Shown: positions 43,748 through 51,531 of the stretch, one piece after another
How positions within the stretch are numbered: the first letter of the stretch is position 1
Layout: every line of letters starts with the position of its first letter
Source: Paenibacillus dendrobii
GTDB taxonomy: Bacteria > Bacillota > Bacilli > Paenibacillales > Paenibacillaceae
Assembly (NCBI RefSeq): GCF_009807035.1
Contig: NZ_WUBI01000011.1
Coordinates: 1-51,577 of the forward strand
Length of the DNA stretch: 51,577 nt
Direction of reading: 5' to 3'
Program-made: the position numbers and the translations under genes
Notes under the pieces: generated by a model
The model's input: only the letters and a program-made list of their open reading frames with translations
What the model was told of the DNA's origin: nothing
Databases searched by the model: none

Positions 43748-43794
43748 ATTATAGAATTTAATAGTTTTCAGCGAAGCTGAACAATTCTATAATC
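43748..43794. repeat. Long nested palindrome after murZ
   Basis: GATTATAGAATT and AATTCTATAATC form a perfect 12-bp inverted repeat. A second hairpin, TTCAGC-GAA-GCTGAA, lies inside. It has no T run and runs directly into the first tandem repeat. It may act as a terminator or RNA stabiliser for murZ. Confidence 0.6.
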
Positions 43795-43795
43795 G

Positions 43796-44078
43796 CAAGA
43801 AAACTACATCTAAACGCGGTCTGTCATCTGTGAAGGTACTTCGATAGACGTTTTTCTTAAGATATTAGAAAGGTATAAACTTCAAGAAAGACATCCTGAT
43901 ATCGCAAGAAAAACTACATCTAAACGCGGTCTGTCATCTGTGAAGGTACTTCGATAGACGTTTTTCTTAAGATATTAGAAAGGTATAAACTTCAAGAAAG
44001 GCATCCTGATATCGCAAGAAAAACTACATCTAAACGCGGTCTGTCATCTGTGAAGGTACTTCGATAGACGTTTTTCTT
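43796..44078 (+). repeat. Three tandem copies of a palindromic element (110-bp period)
   Basis: Cores at 43796-43859, 43905-43969 and 44015-44079 (each about 64 bp) are almost identical. The first lacks one A in its 5' arm. The two linkers between cores (about 45 bp) differ at one base. Each core has terminal arms AAGAAAAAC / GTTTTTCTT, an inner stem GTCTGTC / GATAGAC, and an apical GAAG-GTA-CTTC. All lie between murZ and rho on the plus strand, with no open frame of note. Confidence 0.85.
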
Positions 44079-44148
44079 ATAGACTGATAGAAACATACGA
44101 CAACTTATAGTTTGACTGGACTTATAAAATTGAATAGGTGGTTATTAC

Positions 44149-45489
44149 ATGGATTTGCAAATTGCCGATTTGGAAGAAATGAAGCTGACCGATCTGTACA
44201 AGCTTGCGAAGAAATATCAGATCCCGTATTACGGCCAGCTTAAGAAGAAAGAGCTCATTTTTGCTATCTTGAGAGCACAGGCGGAGCATAGCGGACTCAT
44301 GTTCATGGAAGGTGTTCTTGAAATCCTCCCTGAAGGGTACGGCTTCCTGCGTCCTATCAACTACCTGCCGAGCACCGAGGATATTTATATCTCAGCCTCG
44401 CAGATTCGCAAATTTGATCTCAGGACTGGAGATCTGGTCTCAGGGAAATGCCGGGCACCGAAGGAAAATGAACGATATTTCGGTCTGCTGCAGGTCAATG
44501 CGGTTAACGGTGAAAGTCCGGACGCAGCCGCGGAACGTCTTCACTTCCCTGCACTCACACCTCTCTTTCCGCAAAAGAAACTTGTGCTTGAAACATCCCC
44601 TAACCATTTGTCTACCCGGATTATGGATTTGCTTGCTCCCGTCGGTTTGGGACAGCGCGGTTTGATCGTTGCACCTCCAAAAGCAGGTAAAACGCTCCTC
44701 TTAAAAGAAATTGCCAACAGTATCTCTACCAACAATCCCGAAATTGAACTTTTTGTACTGCTTATTGATGAACGTCCTGAAGAAGTGACGGATATGCAGC
44801 GTTCCGTTAAAGGAGAAGTGGTCGCTTCGACATTCGATGAACTGCCGGAGAACCATATCAAAGTGGCTGAGCTTGTATTGGAGCGTGCGCTTCGGCTTGT
44901 AGAGCATAAGAAGGATGTTGTCATTCTGATGGATAGCATCACCCGCCTGGCACGTGCTTATAACCTGGTGATTCCGCCATCCGGACGTACGCTGAGCGGC
45001 GGTATCGATCCGGCTGCTTTCCACCGTCCGAAACGTTTCTTTGGTTCGGCCCGGAATGTGGAGGAAGGCGGAAGTCTAACGATTTTAGCGACGGCACTGA
45101 TTGATACGGGATCGCGGATGGATGATATTATTTACGAGGAATTCAAAGGAACGGGCAACATGGAACTGCATCTGGACCGTAAGCTGGCTGAACGCCGTAT
45201 CTTCCCGGCCATTGATATTCGCCGTTCGGGAACGCGCCGCGAAGAAGTGTTGTTGACGAAAGAAGAACTGGATACCATCTGGGCGATTCGTAAAAATATG
45301 AATGAATCGGCTGATTTTGTAGAAGGCTTCCTGAGAAAGCTGCGCGATTGCAAGACCAATGCAGAGTTTTTGGCGTCCTTTGATGTCAGCAGCGTAGGTG
45401 GCAACAGCAAAGGATCCAGCAGCAGTCATAGCAGCAGCGGCAACCGCCGGACATCAAGACCTGCCGCAGCATCCGTTCCATCGACCTAA
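44149..45489 (+). CDS. rho: Transcription termination factor Rho
   Basis: Rho is a hexameric RNA-dependent ATPase that ends transcription. The 446-residue protein has the N-terminal helical and cold-shock-like RNA-binding domain (residues 1-130, LEILPEGYGFLRP). The ATPase domain has Walker A APPKAGKT (about 178-185), Walker B VVILMDSITRLARAYN, and the Q/R-loop region PSGRTLSGGIDP. A Ser-rich low-complexity tail of about 28 residues follows. AGGTGG precedes ATG 44149. The leader upstream consists of tandem palindromic repeats, which could affect Rho autoregulation; that link is inference. Confidence 0.96.
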   Translation: MDLQIADLEEMKLTDLYKLAKKYQIPYYGQLKKKELIFAILRAQAEHSGLMFMEGVLEILPEGYGFLRPINYLPSTEDIYISASQIRKFDLRTGDLVSGKCRAPKENERYFGLLQVNAVNGESPDAAAERLHFPALTPLFPQKKLVLETSPNHLSTRIMDLLAPVGLGQRGLIVAPPKAGKTLLLKEIANSISTNNPEIELFVLLIDERPEEVTDMQRSVKGEVVASTFDELPENHIKVAELVLERALRLVEHKKDVVILMDSITRLARAYNLVIPPSGRTLSGGIDPAAFHRPKRFFGSARNVEEGGSLTILATALIDTGSRMDDIIYEEFKGTGNMELHLDRKLAERRIFPAIDIRRSGTRREEVLLTKEELDTIWAIRKNMNESADFVEGFLRKLRDCKTNAEFLASFDVSSVGGNSKGSSSSHSSSGNRRTSRPAAASVPST

Positions 45490-45517
45490 ACTTTTACGAA
45501 CAAAGAGGAGAAACATC

Positions 45518-46798
45518 ATGTACCTGGTATACGCAGATGAGAAAGGCAATGTATTCGATCATCCATCGCTCTTTGGGCTTGCTCGCAGCGGCGATATGAT
45601 CGTGGAAATCCTGGAGGATGAACTGATTCCGCTGCCGGATGGAGCTACACTCGTAGGACTTCCGAACACGCGGGCGATTGGCATGGATCCCGAGACCGGG
45701 GAGATGATGCCGCTTCCTGGCGATGCCCAGGCTGTAGGGGCACTTCTTCCTCAAGGATTTACCCGGCTGTGTCTGCCCGGCTATGTGAAGACCGATAAGG
45801 AATATAAGCTGCCGCTGTTCGGATATTCTGCAGTGGTATGGAAGGACGGCCGCTTTTATACAACAGCTCGCCTTTCGGATGACCCTGAGAAATGGAATCC
45901 GCTTAATTGCGATATGAGTGAGCTGAAGCTGGGCGTGAAGAAGCTGACACAGAAGTATCCGGAGAACCGGCTGTATGAACATCTGTCCAACTGTGCTTTG
46001 GGATACGAATGCCTCACGGCATCCAATACGTTCCTAAATCGTTGGGAAGGCGCTGTTCCGGTATCCTATTCCTGCAACGCAGGCTGCTTTGGCTGCATAT
46101 CCGAACAGCCGGACGATAGCGGCTTTGTGGCTCCACAGACACGCATGAATTTCAAGCCGAGAGTAGACGAGCTCGTACAGATCATGCTGGAGCATCTCAA
46201 GACGCCGGAATCCATTATCAGTTTCGGACAGGGCTGCGAAGGTGAACCTTCCACGCAGGCCAAAATCATTATTGAAGCTATGCGCGAAGTTCGTTCCATT
46301 ACCGATATGGGATATATCAATATTAATACGAATGCAGGTCTGACAGACTTCATTCGCGGGATTGTCGATGCAGGTCTTGATTTGATGCGGGTAAGCACGA
46401 TTAGTGCTCTAGACGATCATTACAATGCATACTACAAACCGCGCAAATATACGCTGGCGAACGTGGAGAAATCATTAAAGTATGCCTCGGATCAAGGGGT
46501 ATATACGTCAATTAACTACCTCATATTCCCTGGTGTTACCGACCGCGAGGAAGAAATTGAAGCCATGGTGGAATTTGCACGCCGCACAGGTCTGAAGCTG
46601 ATCCAGATGCGCAATTTGAATATCGATCCGGAGAGCTACTTGGAACTCATTCCGCCGGCTCAAGGCGAAATTTTGGGCATGAAGCAAATGATCGAGATCT
46701 TCCAGGCTGAATTGCCGGATGTCGTCATTGGTTCTTATACCCATGTACCGCCTGAAGGCATGAGACGACCTAAAAAGCCAGTACTTGCGCGGGATTGA
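45518..46798 (+). CDS. Radical SAM protein of unknown function
   Basis: The 426-residue protein has a radical SAM cluster motif at Cys186-x3-Cys190-x2-Cys193 (SCNAGCFGC). The following core shows the expected elements: FGQGCEGEPST, INTNAGLTD, GLDLMRVSTIS. The first 170 residues form a separate domain (MYLVYADEKGNVFDHPSLFGLARSG..) that I do not recognise. No SPASM cysteines are obvious. ATG 45518 follows GAGGAG, 28 bp after the rho stop, so it is cotranscribed with rho. Its substrate and reaction are unknown. Confidence 0.88.
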   Translation: MYLVYADEKGNVFDHPSLFGLARSGDMIVEILEDELIPLPDGATLVGLPNTRAIGMDPETGEMMPLPGDAQAVGALLPQGFTRLCLPGYVKTDKEYKLPLFGYSAVVWKDGRFYTTARLSDDPEKWNPLNCDMSELKLGVKKLTQKYPENRLYEHLSNCALGYECLTASNTFLNRWEGAVPVSYSCNAGCFGCISEQPDDSGFVAPQTRMNFKPRVDELVQIMLEHLKTPESIISFGQGCEGEPSTQAKIIIEAMREVRSITDMGYININTNAGLTDFIRGIVDAGLDLMRVSTISALDDHYNAYYKPRKYTLANVEKSLKYASDQGVYTSINYLIFPGVTDREEEIEAMVEFARRTGLKLIQMRNLNIDPESYLELIPPAQGEILGMKQMIEIFQAELPDVVIGSYTHVPPEGMRRPKKPVLARD

Positions 46799-46815
46799 CG
46801 CTTTCCAACAATTCA

Positions 46816-46844
46816 TTGATTATTGTGTTTGTCCCTGTTATAAT
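46816..46844 (+). promoter_or_regulatory. Promoter of rpmE
   Basis: TTGATT (46816-46821) and TATAAT (46839-46844) are 17 bp apart, and TG lies just before the -10. It sits about 64 bp upstream of the start codon. Confidence 0.75.
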
Positions 46845-46907
46845 ATATGTATGTGTCATTATAACTCTGTGTACGCATGAGACTCAGGGCAAAAAGAGGT
46901 GAAAGAC

Positions 46908-47105
46908 ATGAAACAAGAAATTCAACCAAAATATCACGTAACGACCGTAACATGTGCTTGCGGCAATACGTTTGAAACAGGTTCCGTTAAACAAGATCTG
47001 CGCGTTGAAATTTGCTCCAACTGCCATCCATTCTTCACAGGTAAACAGAAATTCCTGGATGCAGGCGGCCGCGTTGATAGATTCAAGAAGAAATACGGCA
47101 TCTAA
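46908..47105 (+). CDS. rpmE: Ribosomal protein bL31 (zinc-binding form)
   Basis: The 65-residue bL31 has four zinc ligands, Cys16-x-Cys18 and Cys36-x-x-Cys39, so it is the zinc-containing version rather than the YtiA type. The ATG at 46908, behind AAGAGGTG, is preferred over the in-frame upstream codon at 46899 because it gives the family start MKQEIQPKYH. Its own promoter and terminator flank it. Confidence 0.96.
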   Translation: MKQEIQPKYHVTTVTCACGNTFETGSVKQDLRVEICSNCHPFFTGKQKFLDAGGRVDRFKKKYGI

Positions 47106-47117
47106 TATGCATACAAC

Positions 47118-47154
47118 CAATCCCTTGTTCGCTACGCGGACAGGGGATTTTTTC
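47118..47154 (+). terminator. rpmE terminator
   Basis: AATCCCTTGTTCGC and GCGGACAGGGGATT pair with wobbles, followed by TTTTTT. Confidence 0.85.
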
Positions 47155-47228
47155 TGCCCGAATAGGTTCGTTCCCGTCTTGCCAAAGTACGATAACGATC
47201 GTTTTTACATCCAACTTTTGCTGCCGGG

Positions 47229-47257
47229 TTGCACTTTGTCCTGAAATGAACTATACT
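47229..47257 (+). promoter_or_regulatory. Promoter of the SRP RNA
   Basis: TTGCAC (47229-47234) and TATACT (47252-47257) are 17 bp apart, placing the start at the first bases of the RNA. Confidence 0.7.
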
Positions 47258-47261
47258 AATC

Positions 47262-47536
47262 TTTGCCGTGCTAGACGGGGAGGTAGCGGTGCCCTGTAAC
47301 TCGCAATCCGCTGTAGCGAGGTTGAATTCCTGTTAGAGGTTTTGTCGATGTGAGGTTTGGTCCCTGCGTGCAATGTTGACGGTTGGGTCCTCCGCAATGA
47401 GCACTTGTGAACCTGGTCAGGTCCGGAAGGAAGCAGCCATAAGCAAGCCCGCTCTTGTGCCGGAGGGTGGCCTAGCCCGAGTTGTTACTCAGGGGTGCCG
47501 CTTGGATCGCAATTATCAATAACAGGTGCACGGTAT
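47262..47536 (+). ncRNA. ffs: Signal recognition particle RNA (large, Bacillus scRNA type)
   Basis: The hallmark helix 8 is intact: GGTCAGGTCCGGAAGGAAGCAGCC, the Ffh-binding site (written here only as a landmark near 47418-47441). Upstream lie the Alu-domain sequences GGGGAGGTAGCGGTGCCCTGTAA and GGTTGGGTCCTCCGCAATG. The closing strand GGTGCACGGTA pairs with the 5' GCCGTGCTA. Length is about 275 nt. Confidence 0.95.
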
Positions 47537-47553
47537 AACCTATGACAACTTAT

Positions 47554-47600
47554 CAGCATCTTTGCCCGAAGGGGCAAGGGTGCTTTTTGTTTTTTTACAG
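47554..47600 (+). terminator. SRP RNA terminator
   Basis: AGCATCTTTGCCC and GGGCAAGGGTGCT pair with wobbles, followed by TTTTTGTTTTTTT. Confidence 0.88.
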
Positions 47601-47651
47601 TGGTTCTAAGCTGTATCTGGGGGATAAACGAATGGATTGTCAAAAAAAGCG

Positions 47652-47678
47652 AATACATCTATAGCGGATAGACGTTTT
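47652..47678 (+). repeat. Possible short form of the palindromic repeat
   Basis: TACATCTA..GCGGATAGACGTTTT matches the flanks of the core repeat at 43796 with the middle 20-odd bases missing. It sits in the dnaX promoter region, whose -10 is probably TATAAT at 47698-47703. Confidence 0.35.
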
Positions 47679-47753
47679 GTATAGCTCCGGATTATAGTAT
47701 AATGATGGAGCGACGAACGCGCGCTAGTGGAAGTTGAAAGAGGGTATAGCCAA

Positions 47754-49493
47754 GTGAAACATATAGCGCTCTACCGTGCCTGGCGGCCGCAGTCGTTTCA
47801 GGACATGGTTGGACAACAACATATTATTCAGACACTGCAGAACGCCATTCGCGAACAGCGGGTTTCCCATGCTTACCTGTTCAGCGGTCCGCGCGGAACC
47901 GGAAAGACGACCGCGGCTAAGGTTTTAGCTAAGGCTGTTAACTGTGAACGCGGTCCAGCAGCGGAGCCATGCAACGAATGCGAGTCTTGCCGCAGAATTA
48001 CGGCAGGATCCGTGATGGATGTGCAGGAGATTGATGCTGCATCGAACCGCGGCGTGGAAGAGATCCGCGATTTGCGCGAAAAAGTTAAGTATGCGCCGAC
48101 AGAAGTCAGACAAAAGGTGTATATCATCGACGAAGTGCATATGCTGACGACAGAAGCGTTTAACGCGCTGCTCAAGACATTGGAGGAACCACCTCCCCAT
48201 GTGATGTTTATTCTGGCAACAACAGAGCCTCATAAGCTGCCGGCCACCATTATTTCACGCTGTCAGCGTTTTGACTTCCGGAGGGTTTCTTTGGAAGAGC
48301 AGACGCAGCGGCTTCGGCAAATTGCGCAGGAAGAGGGAATGGAAGCCGACAATGAGGCTCTTCAATATATAGCCCGCTTATCGGATGGCGGTATGAGGGA
48401 CGCCTTAAGCATTCTGGATCAGATTGCATCCTTCACGGGTGGTCATGTATCCTATGAACAGGTGCTGAGCATGACCGGAGGGATTGCCTCCGAGCAGTTC
48501 GGCAAACTGGCTGGAGGCATTCGTAATGGTGATGCGGGTCTTGTGCTGCAAATGGTGGAAGACTTTATGCAGGAGGGAAAAAGTGCTGACAAATGCATGG
48601 AGAATCTCCTGTACTATTTCCGTGATCTATTGATGATCCAGATGATTCCGAACGCTGACAAGCTGACGGACCGGGTGCTGCATCCGGAGGAGTACAAGGA
48701 AATGGCTGCTTCCTTTTCAAAACAACAGCTTTTTCACATGATCGACACCTTGAATCATTACCAAAGTGAGATGAAATATGCCTCCCAGCCGCAAACGCTG
48801 TTTGAAGTAGCACTTCTGAAGCTTTGTGGTATTCCGCAAGCCGGAGGGTATGATCAACCGCAAGAGCAGCAGCAAAACGCAGCCCCTGCCGATTCGGCTG
48901 AAGTGAATCAGCTTAAACGTCAGGTTGCTGCAATGGAAAAGAAACTGGAGAAGCTTTTACAGAACGGCTCAGTGCCTCCTGGTGCTTCCTCCGGGGGAAC
49001 TGCGCGATCTAATAGCGCTCCTGCGCCTCGCATATCTGCTGCTGCCAAAATACCGGCAAACATGGAACAGTTCCTGGCTCAGAAGAGCAGCCCGGAGTTT
49101 GTGGAAGTGCACCGGCAATGGGGACAGGTTCTTCAGGGAGTCAAGGAAGAGAAGGTTACGGTTCATGCCTGGTTCATGGATGGGGATCCGGTATCGGTGT
49201 CGGGGGATGCTGTTTTGGTTGCTTTTAAAAACAATATCCACCGCGAGACAACGGAGAAACCTGCCAATAAACAGGTAATAGAAAGCGTACTTCAAGATAA
49301 ACTTGGCAAACCCTATTACCTGGTTACGATGATGCAGAAGGATTGGGCTGCGGCACTGGAAGGTGCGGGTACCCAGCAGAAAGAGGAACTGAAGCTCGAG
49401 CATGAGCATGAGAGTCAGGACCCTAACGCAAAGCCATGGATTGATGAGGCCCTCCACATCTTTGGAGAAGATCTCGTGATCATAAAAGATTAA
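47754..49493 (+). CDS. dnaX: DNA polymerase III subunits gamma and tau
   Basis: DnaX is the motor of the clamp loader at the replication fork. The 579-residue protein has the AAA+ Walker A GPRGTGKT (45-52), the zinc module Cys64/Cys73/Cys76/Cys79 (CNECESC), DEVH in Walker B and an SRC motif (ISRCQRF). A long linker and tau-type C-terminus follow. The GTG at 47754 follows GAAAGAGGG and gives the family start MKHIALYRAWRPQSF; the upstream GTG at 47727 has no good site. I see no obvious A-rich frameshift slip site for a short gamma form. Confidence 0.95.
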   Translation: MKHIALYRAWRPQSFQDMVGQQHIIQTLQNAIREQRVSHAYLFSGPRGTGKTTAAKVLAKAVNCERGPAAEPCNECESCRRITAGSVMDVQEIDAASNRGVEEIRDLREKVKYAPTEVRQKVYIIDEVHMLTTEAFNALLKTLEEPPPHVMFILATTEPHKLPATIISRCQRFDFRRVSLEEQTQRLRQIAQEEGMEADNEALQYIARLSDGGMRDALSILDQIASFTGGHVSYEQVLSMTGGIASEQFGKLAGGIRNGDAGLVLQMVEDFMQEGKSADKCMENLLYYFRDLLMIQMIPNADKLTDRVLHPEEYKEMAASFSKQQLFHMIDTLNHYQSEMKYASQPQTLFEVALLKLCGIPQAGGYDQPQEQQQNAAPADSAEVNQLKRQVAAMEKKLEKLLQNGSVPPGASSGGTARSNSAPAPRISAAAKIPANMEQFLAQKSSPEFVEVHRQWGQVLQGVKEEKVTVHAWFMDGDPVSVSGDAVLVAFKNNIHRETTEKPANKQVIESVLQDKLGKPYYLVTMMQKDWAAALEGAGTQQKEELKLEHEHESQDPNAKPWIDEALHIFGEDLVIIKD

Positions 49494-49544
49494 TCCGCAC
49501 TGCGTTTCGGTGCAACCAATAAACTTAAGAGGAGACGATTACTT

Positions 49545-49856
49545 ATGAATAATATGAACCAAATGATGAAACAAGTGAAAAAAATGCAGGAGCAAATGCT
49601 GAAGGCCCAGGAAGCTCTCGCTGATAAAAAGGTTGAAGGCAGCTCCGGCGGCGGCGTGGTAACTGTAGAGGTGAATGGTCACAAGAAATTGCTTTCCATT
49701 ACTATTAAACCGGAAGCTGTTGATCCGGAAGATGTTGAAATGCTTCAAGATCTTGTCATTACAGCTGTTAACGACGCGTTGACTAAAGCCGATGACATTG
49801 CCAATTCCGATATGAGCAAGTTCACTGGCGGTATGAAAATTCCAGGCCTGTTCTAA
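49545..49856 (+). CDS. ebfC: Nucleoid-associated protein YbaB/EbfC family
   Basis: The 103-residue protein has the helical Met-, Gln- and Lys-rich N-terminus (NMNQMMKQVKKMQEQMLKAQEALADKKVEG) and the central sheet VTVEVNGHKKLLSITIKPEAVDPEDVEMLQDL. It forms tweezers-shaped dimers that bind DNA. It is the yaaK gene of the conserved dnaX-yaaK-recR operon. AAGAGGAG precedes the ATG. Confidence 0.95.
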   Translation: MNNMNQMMKQVKKMQEQMLKAQEALADKKVEGSSGGGVVTVEVNGHKKLLSITIKPEAVDPEDVEMLQDLVITAVNDALTKADDIANSDMSKFTGGMKIPGLF

Positions 49857-49882
49857 TTTAGGTCCAAAGGAGATCCTGTATT

Positions 49883-50482
49883 TTGTATTATCCCGAACCG
49901 ATCGCCAAGCTGATCGACGCATTTACACGATTGCCGGGAATAGGGCCGAAAACTGCGGCTCGTCTGGCTTTTCATGTGCTGAATATGAAGGAAGACGACG
50001 TCATTGATTTTGCTAAGGCACTGGTCAGCGTGAAGCGGAACCTTCATTACTGTTCTGTGTGCTGCAACATCACTGACACTGATCCTTGCCGAATCTGCCA
50101 GGATAAATCGCGTGATCCATCCGTTATTTGCGTGGTGCAGGATCCAAAAGATCTTGTGGCCATGGAACGCACCAAGGAGTTTAACGGCTATTACCATGTC
50201 CTCCAGGGGGCTATTTCACCCATGGAAGGCGTCGGCCCTGACGACATCAGGCTGAAAGAGCTGCTCACACGCCTCAGCGATGAACGCGTGAAAGAGCTGA
50301 TTTTGGCTACGAATCCGAACATTGAAGGCGAAGCAACCGCGATGTATATTTCGCGTCTGGTGCGCCCGTTTGAACTCGTTGTGACTCGGATTGCACATGG
50401 ATTGCCGGTAGGTGGAGATTTGGAATATGCGGATGAAGTGACGTTATCCAAAGCGCTAGAAGGACGGCGTCAGTTGAACTGA
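49883..50482 (+). CDS. recR: Recombination mediator protein RecR
   Basis: RecR works with RecF and RecO to load RecA at single-stranded gaps. The 199-residue protein has the helix-hairpin-helix (LPGIGPKTAARLAFH), a zinc finger with Cys57, Cys60, Cys69 and Cys72, and a Toprim domain (VCVVQDPKDLVAMERT, LILATNPNIEGEATAMYI). The start is TTG at 49883, with AAAGGAG upstream. It is the last gene of the dnaX operon, 26 bp after ebfC. Confidence 0.96.
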   Translation: MYYPEPIAKLIDAFTRLPGIGPKTAARLAFHVLNMKEDDVIDFAKALVSVKRNLHYCSVCCNITDTDPCRICQDKSRDPSVICVVQDPKDLVAMERTKEFNGYYHVLQGAISPMEGVGPDDIRLKELLTRLSDERVKELILATNPNIEGEATAMYISRLVRPFELVVTRIAHGLPVGGDLEYADEVTLSKALEGRRQLN

Positions 50483-50508
50483 TTGCGTATAAGTTTGTAT
50501 AGCTGCAA

Positions 50509-50537
50509 AGGGAGGTCCCGATCGGGATCTCTCTTTT
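50509..50537 (+). terminator. dnaX-ebfC-recR terminator
   Basis: AGGGAGGTCCC-GATC-GGGATCTCTCT forms a stem with two wobbles, followed by seven T residues. Confidence 0.88.
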
Positions 50538-50626
50538 TTTGTTCTAAGTTTGTCCCCTGGTCCGTATGAATGGAAATGGAGAGTGCGAAAAACAGCGACA
50601 TCATTTTTTGATGGGGGGCATGGATT

Positions 50627-50905
50627 ATGGCGTGGTTTCGTAGCAAAGAACCGAGAATACCTGCTTGGCAGCTTAGGGAGAAGCAGGATGAGGAGTTGGC
50701 AGTCTACATGGATGTACGAAAGGCACAGAGGGAATGGGAACGGGCGAGACTCTTATTTGAAGAGGCGGTAGGGGAGGAACAGATTGATTATGCGATTTAC
50801 ATGCTTGAGGCGGCAGAACTTAAGTACCAAATGAATTTAAGGGCTGCGAAACGGATAGGGCTTAATCGGGCGCAACTGATAAATCATCATAGAGCGGAAG
50901 CTTGA
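50627..50905 (+). CDS. yaaL: YaaL family protein (DUF2508)
   Basis: This 92-residue helical, charged protein matches the YaaL pattern (MAWFRSKEP..REWERARLLFEEAVGEEQIDYAIYMLEAAELKYQMNLRAAK). Its function is unknown. It sits between recR and bofA as in Bacillus, with GGGGGG before ATG 50627. Its spacing to bofA (37 bp) suggests cotranscription. Confidence 0.88.
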   Translation: MAWFRSKEPRIPAWQLREKQDEELAVYMDVRKAQREWERARLLFEEAVGEEQIDYAIYMLEAAELKYQMNLRAAKRIGLNRAQLINHHRAEA

Positions 50906-50942
50906 ATATTAGGATGGCACTGTATAGAAGGAGGGAAAGTAA

Positions 50943-51209
50943 ATGAGACTGGCAGTTATGGGAATCATGATCTTGTGTTTGTTTCTTCTCTTGTTTATTG
51001 TTGTGCGCAAAAAAATCGGATTCGGGTGGCTAACAGTGTTTGGCACGCATTTGGTGCTTGCTGCATTGGGGCTATATTTGGTGAATTTCTCTGGCTTGAT
51101 ACCGGAGGTGTATATCCCTTTGAACCCTACAACGATAGGAACGGTAACGGTTCTTGGCCTACCGGGAGTAGCTCTGCTGTATAGCTTGAAAATTTCTTTG
51201 ATGGGATAG
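50943..51209 (+). CDS. bofA: Pro-sigma-K processing inhibitor BofA
   Basis: BofA holds the SpoIVFB protease inactive in the outer forespore membrane until a forespore signal arrives. The 88-residue protein has two hydrophobic segments (residues 3-21 and 28-50). It ends in the conserved region IPLNPTTIGTVTVLGLPGVALLYSLKI, equivalent to the PINxxTxxxxGxLGxPGxxxL signature of the family. GAAGGAGGG precedes the ATG. No convincing sigma-E promoter was found directly upstream. Confidence 0.92.
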   Translation: MRLAVMGIMILCLFLLLFIVVRKKIGFGWLTVFGTHLVLAALGLYLVNFSGLIPEVYIPLNPTTIGTVTVLGLPGVALLYSLKISLMG

Positions 51210-51531
51210 TTGACGTACATCTTCATTCTGTGGTACATTAATTCTCGCCCCTTTCAAAAAGGTACAAGCTTGTCAGGCTGATGAGCCTGGTAAGAAAAAA
51301 GAATTTAAAAAAAAGTGCTTGACGAAATGATGGGCAGCATGATATATTATAAGAGTTGCTGCTGAGCTAACTGAGCGGCTTCGAAAACGAAAGAATTTGA
51401 TCTTTGAAAACTGAACAACGAGTGAGATACAGACTTCAGCAATGAAGTCAAAACGCAAAGCAGTTCGGTCCCCGAACTGTGGAGCACAAATGAGATTTTT
51501 AATCTCGTCAGTTTCAAAATGAGCTACAAAC
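51210..51531 (+). other. rrn leader region
   Basis: After bofA there is a small hairpin (CAGGCT-GATG-AGCCTG, about 51274-51289) without a T run. The rRNA promoter and the leader follow, including GATCTTTGAAAACTGAACAAC, which resembles the boxA-type antitermination and processing sequence common in Bacillales rrn leaders. No gene was seen. Confidence 0.65.
51319..51348 (+). promoter_or_regulatory. rRNA operon promoter
   Basis: TTGACG (51319-51324) and TATATT (51343-51348) are 18 bp apart, about 185 bp upstream of 16S. Confidence 0.7.

Noticed and set aside
43796..44078. CRISPR array
   Set aside because: The repeated unit is 110 bp with nearly identical linkers, not short repeats with unique spacers. 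No cas genes are present.
50890..50942. Sigma-E promoter for bofA (GAATATT at the end of yaaL)
   Set aside because: The -35 matches, but the only -10-like sequence is 12 bp away and has three mismatches.
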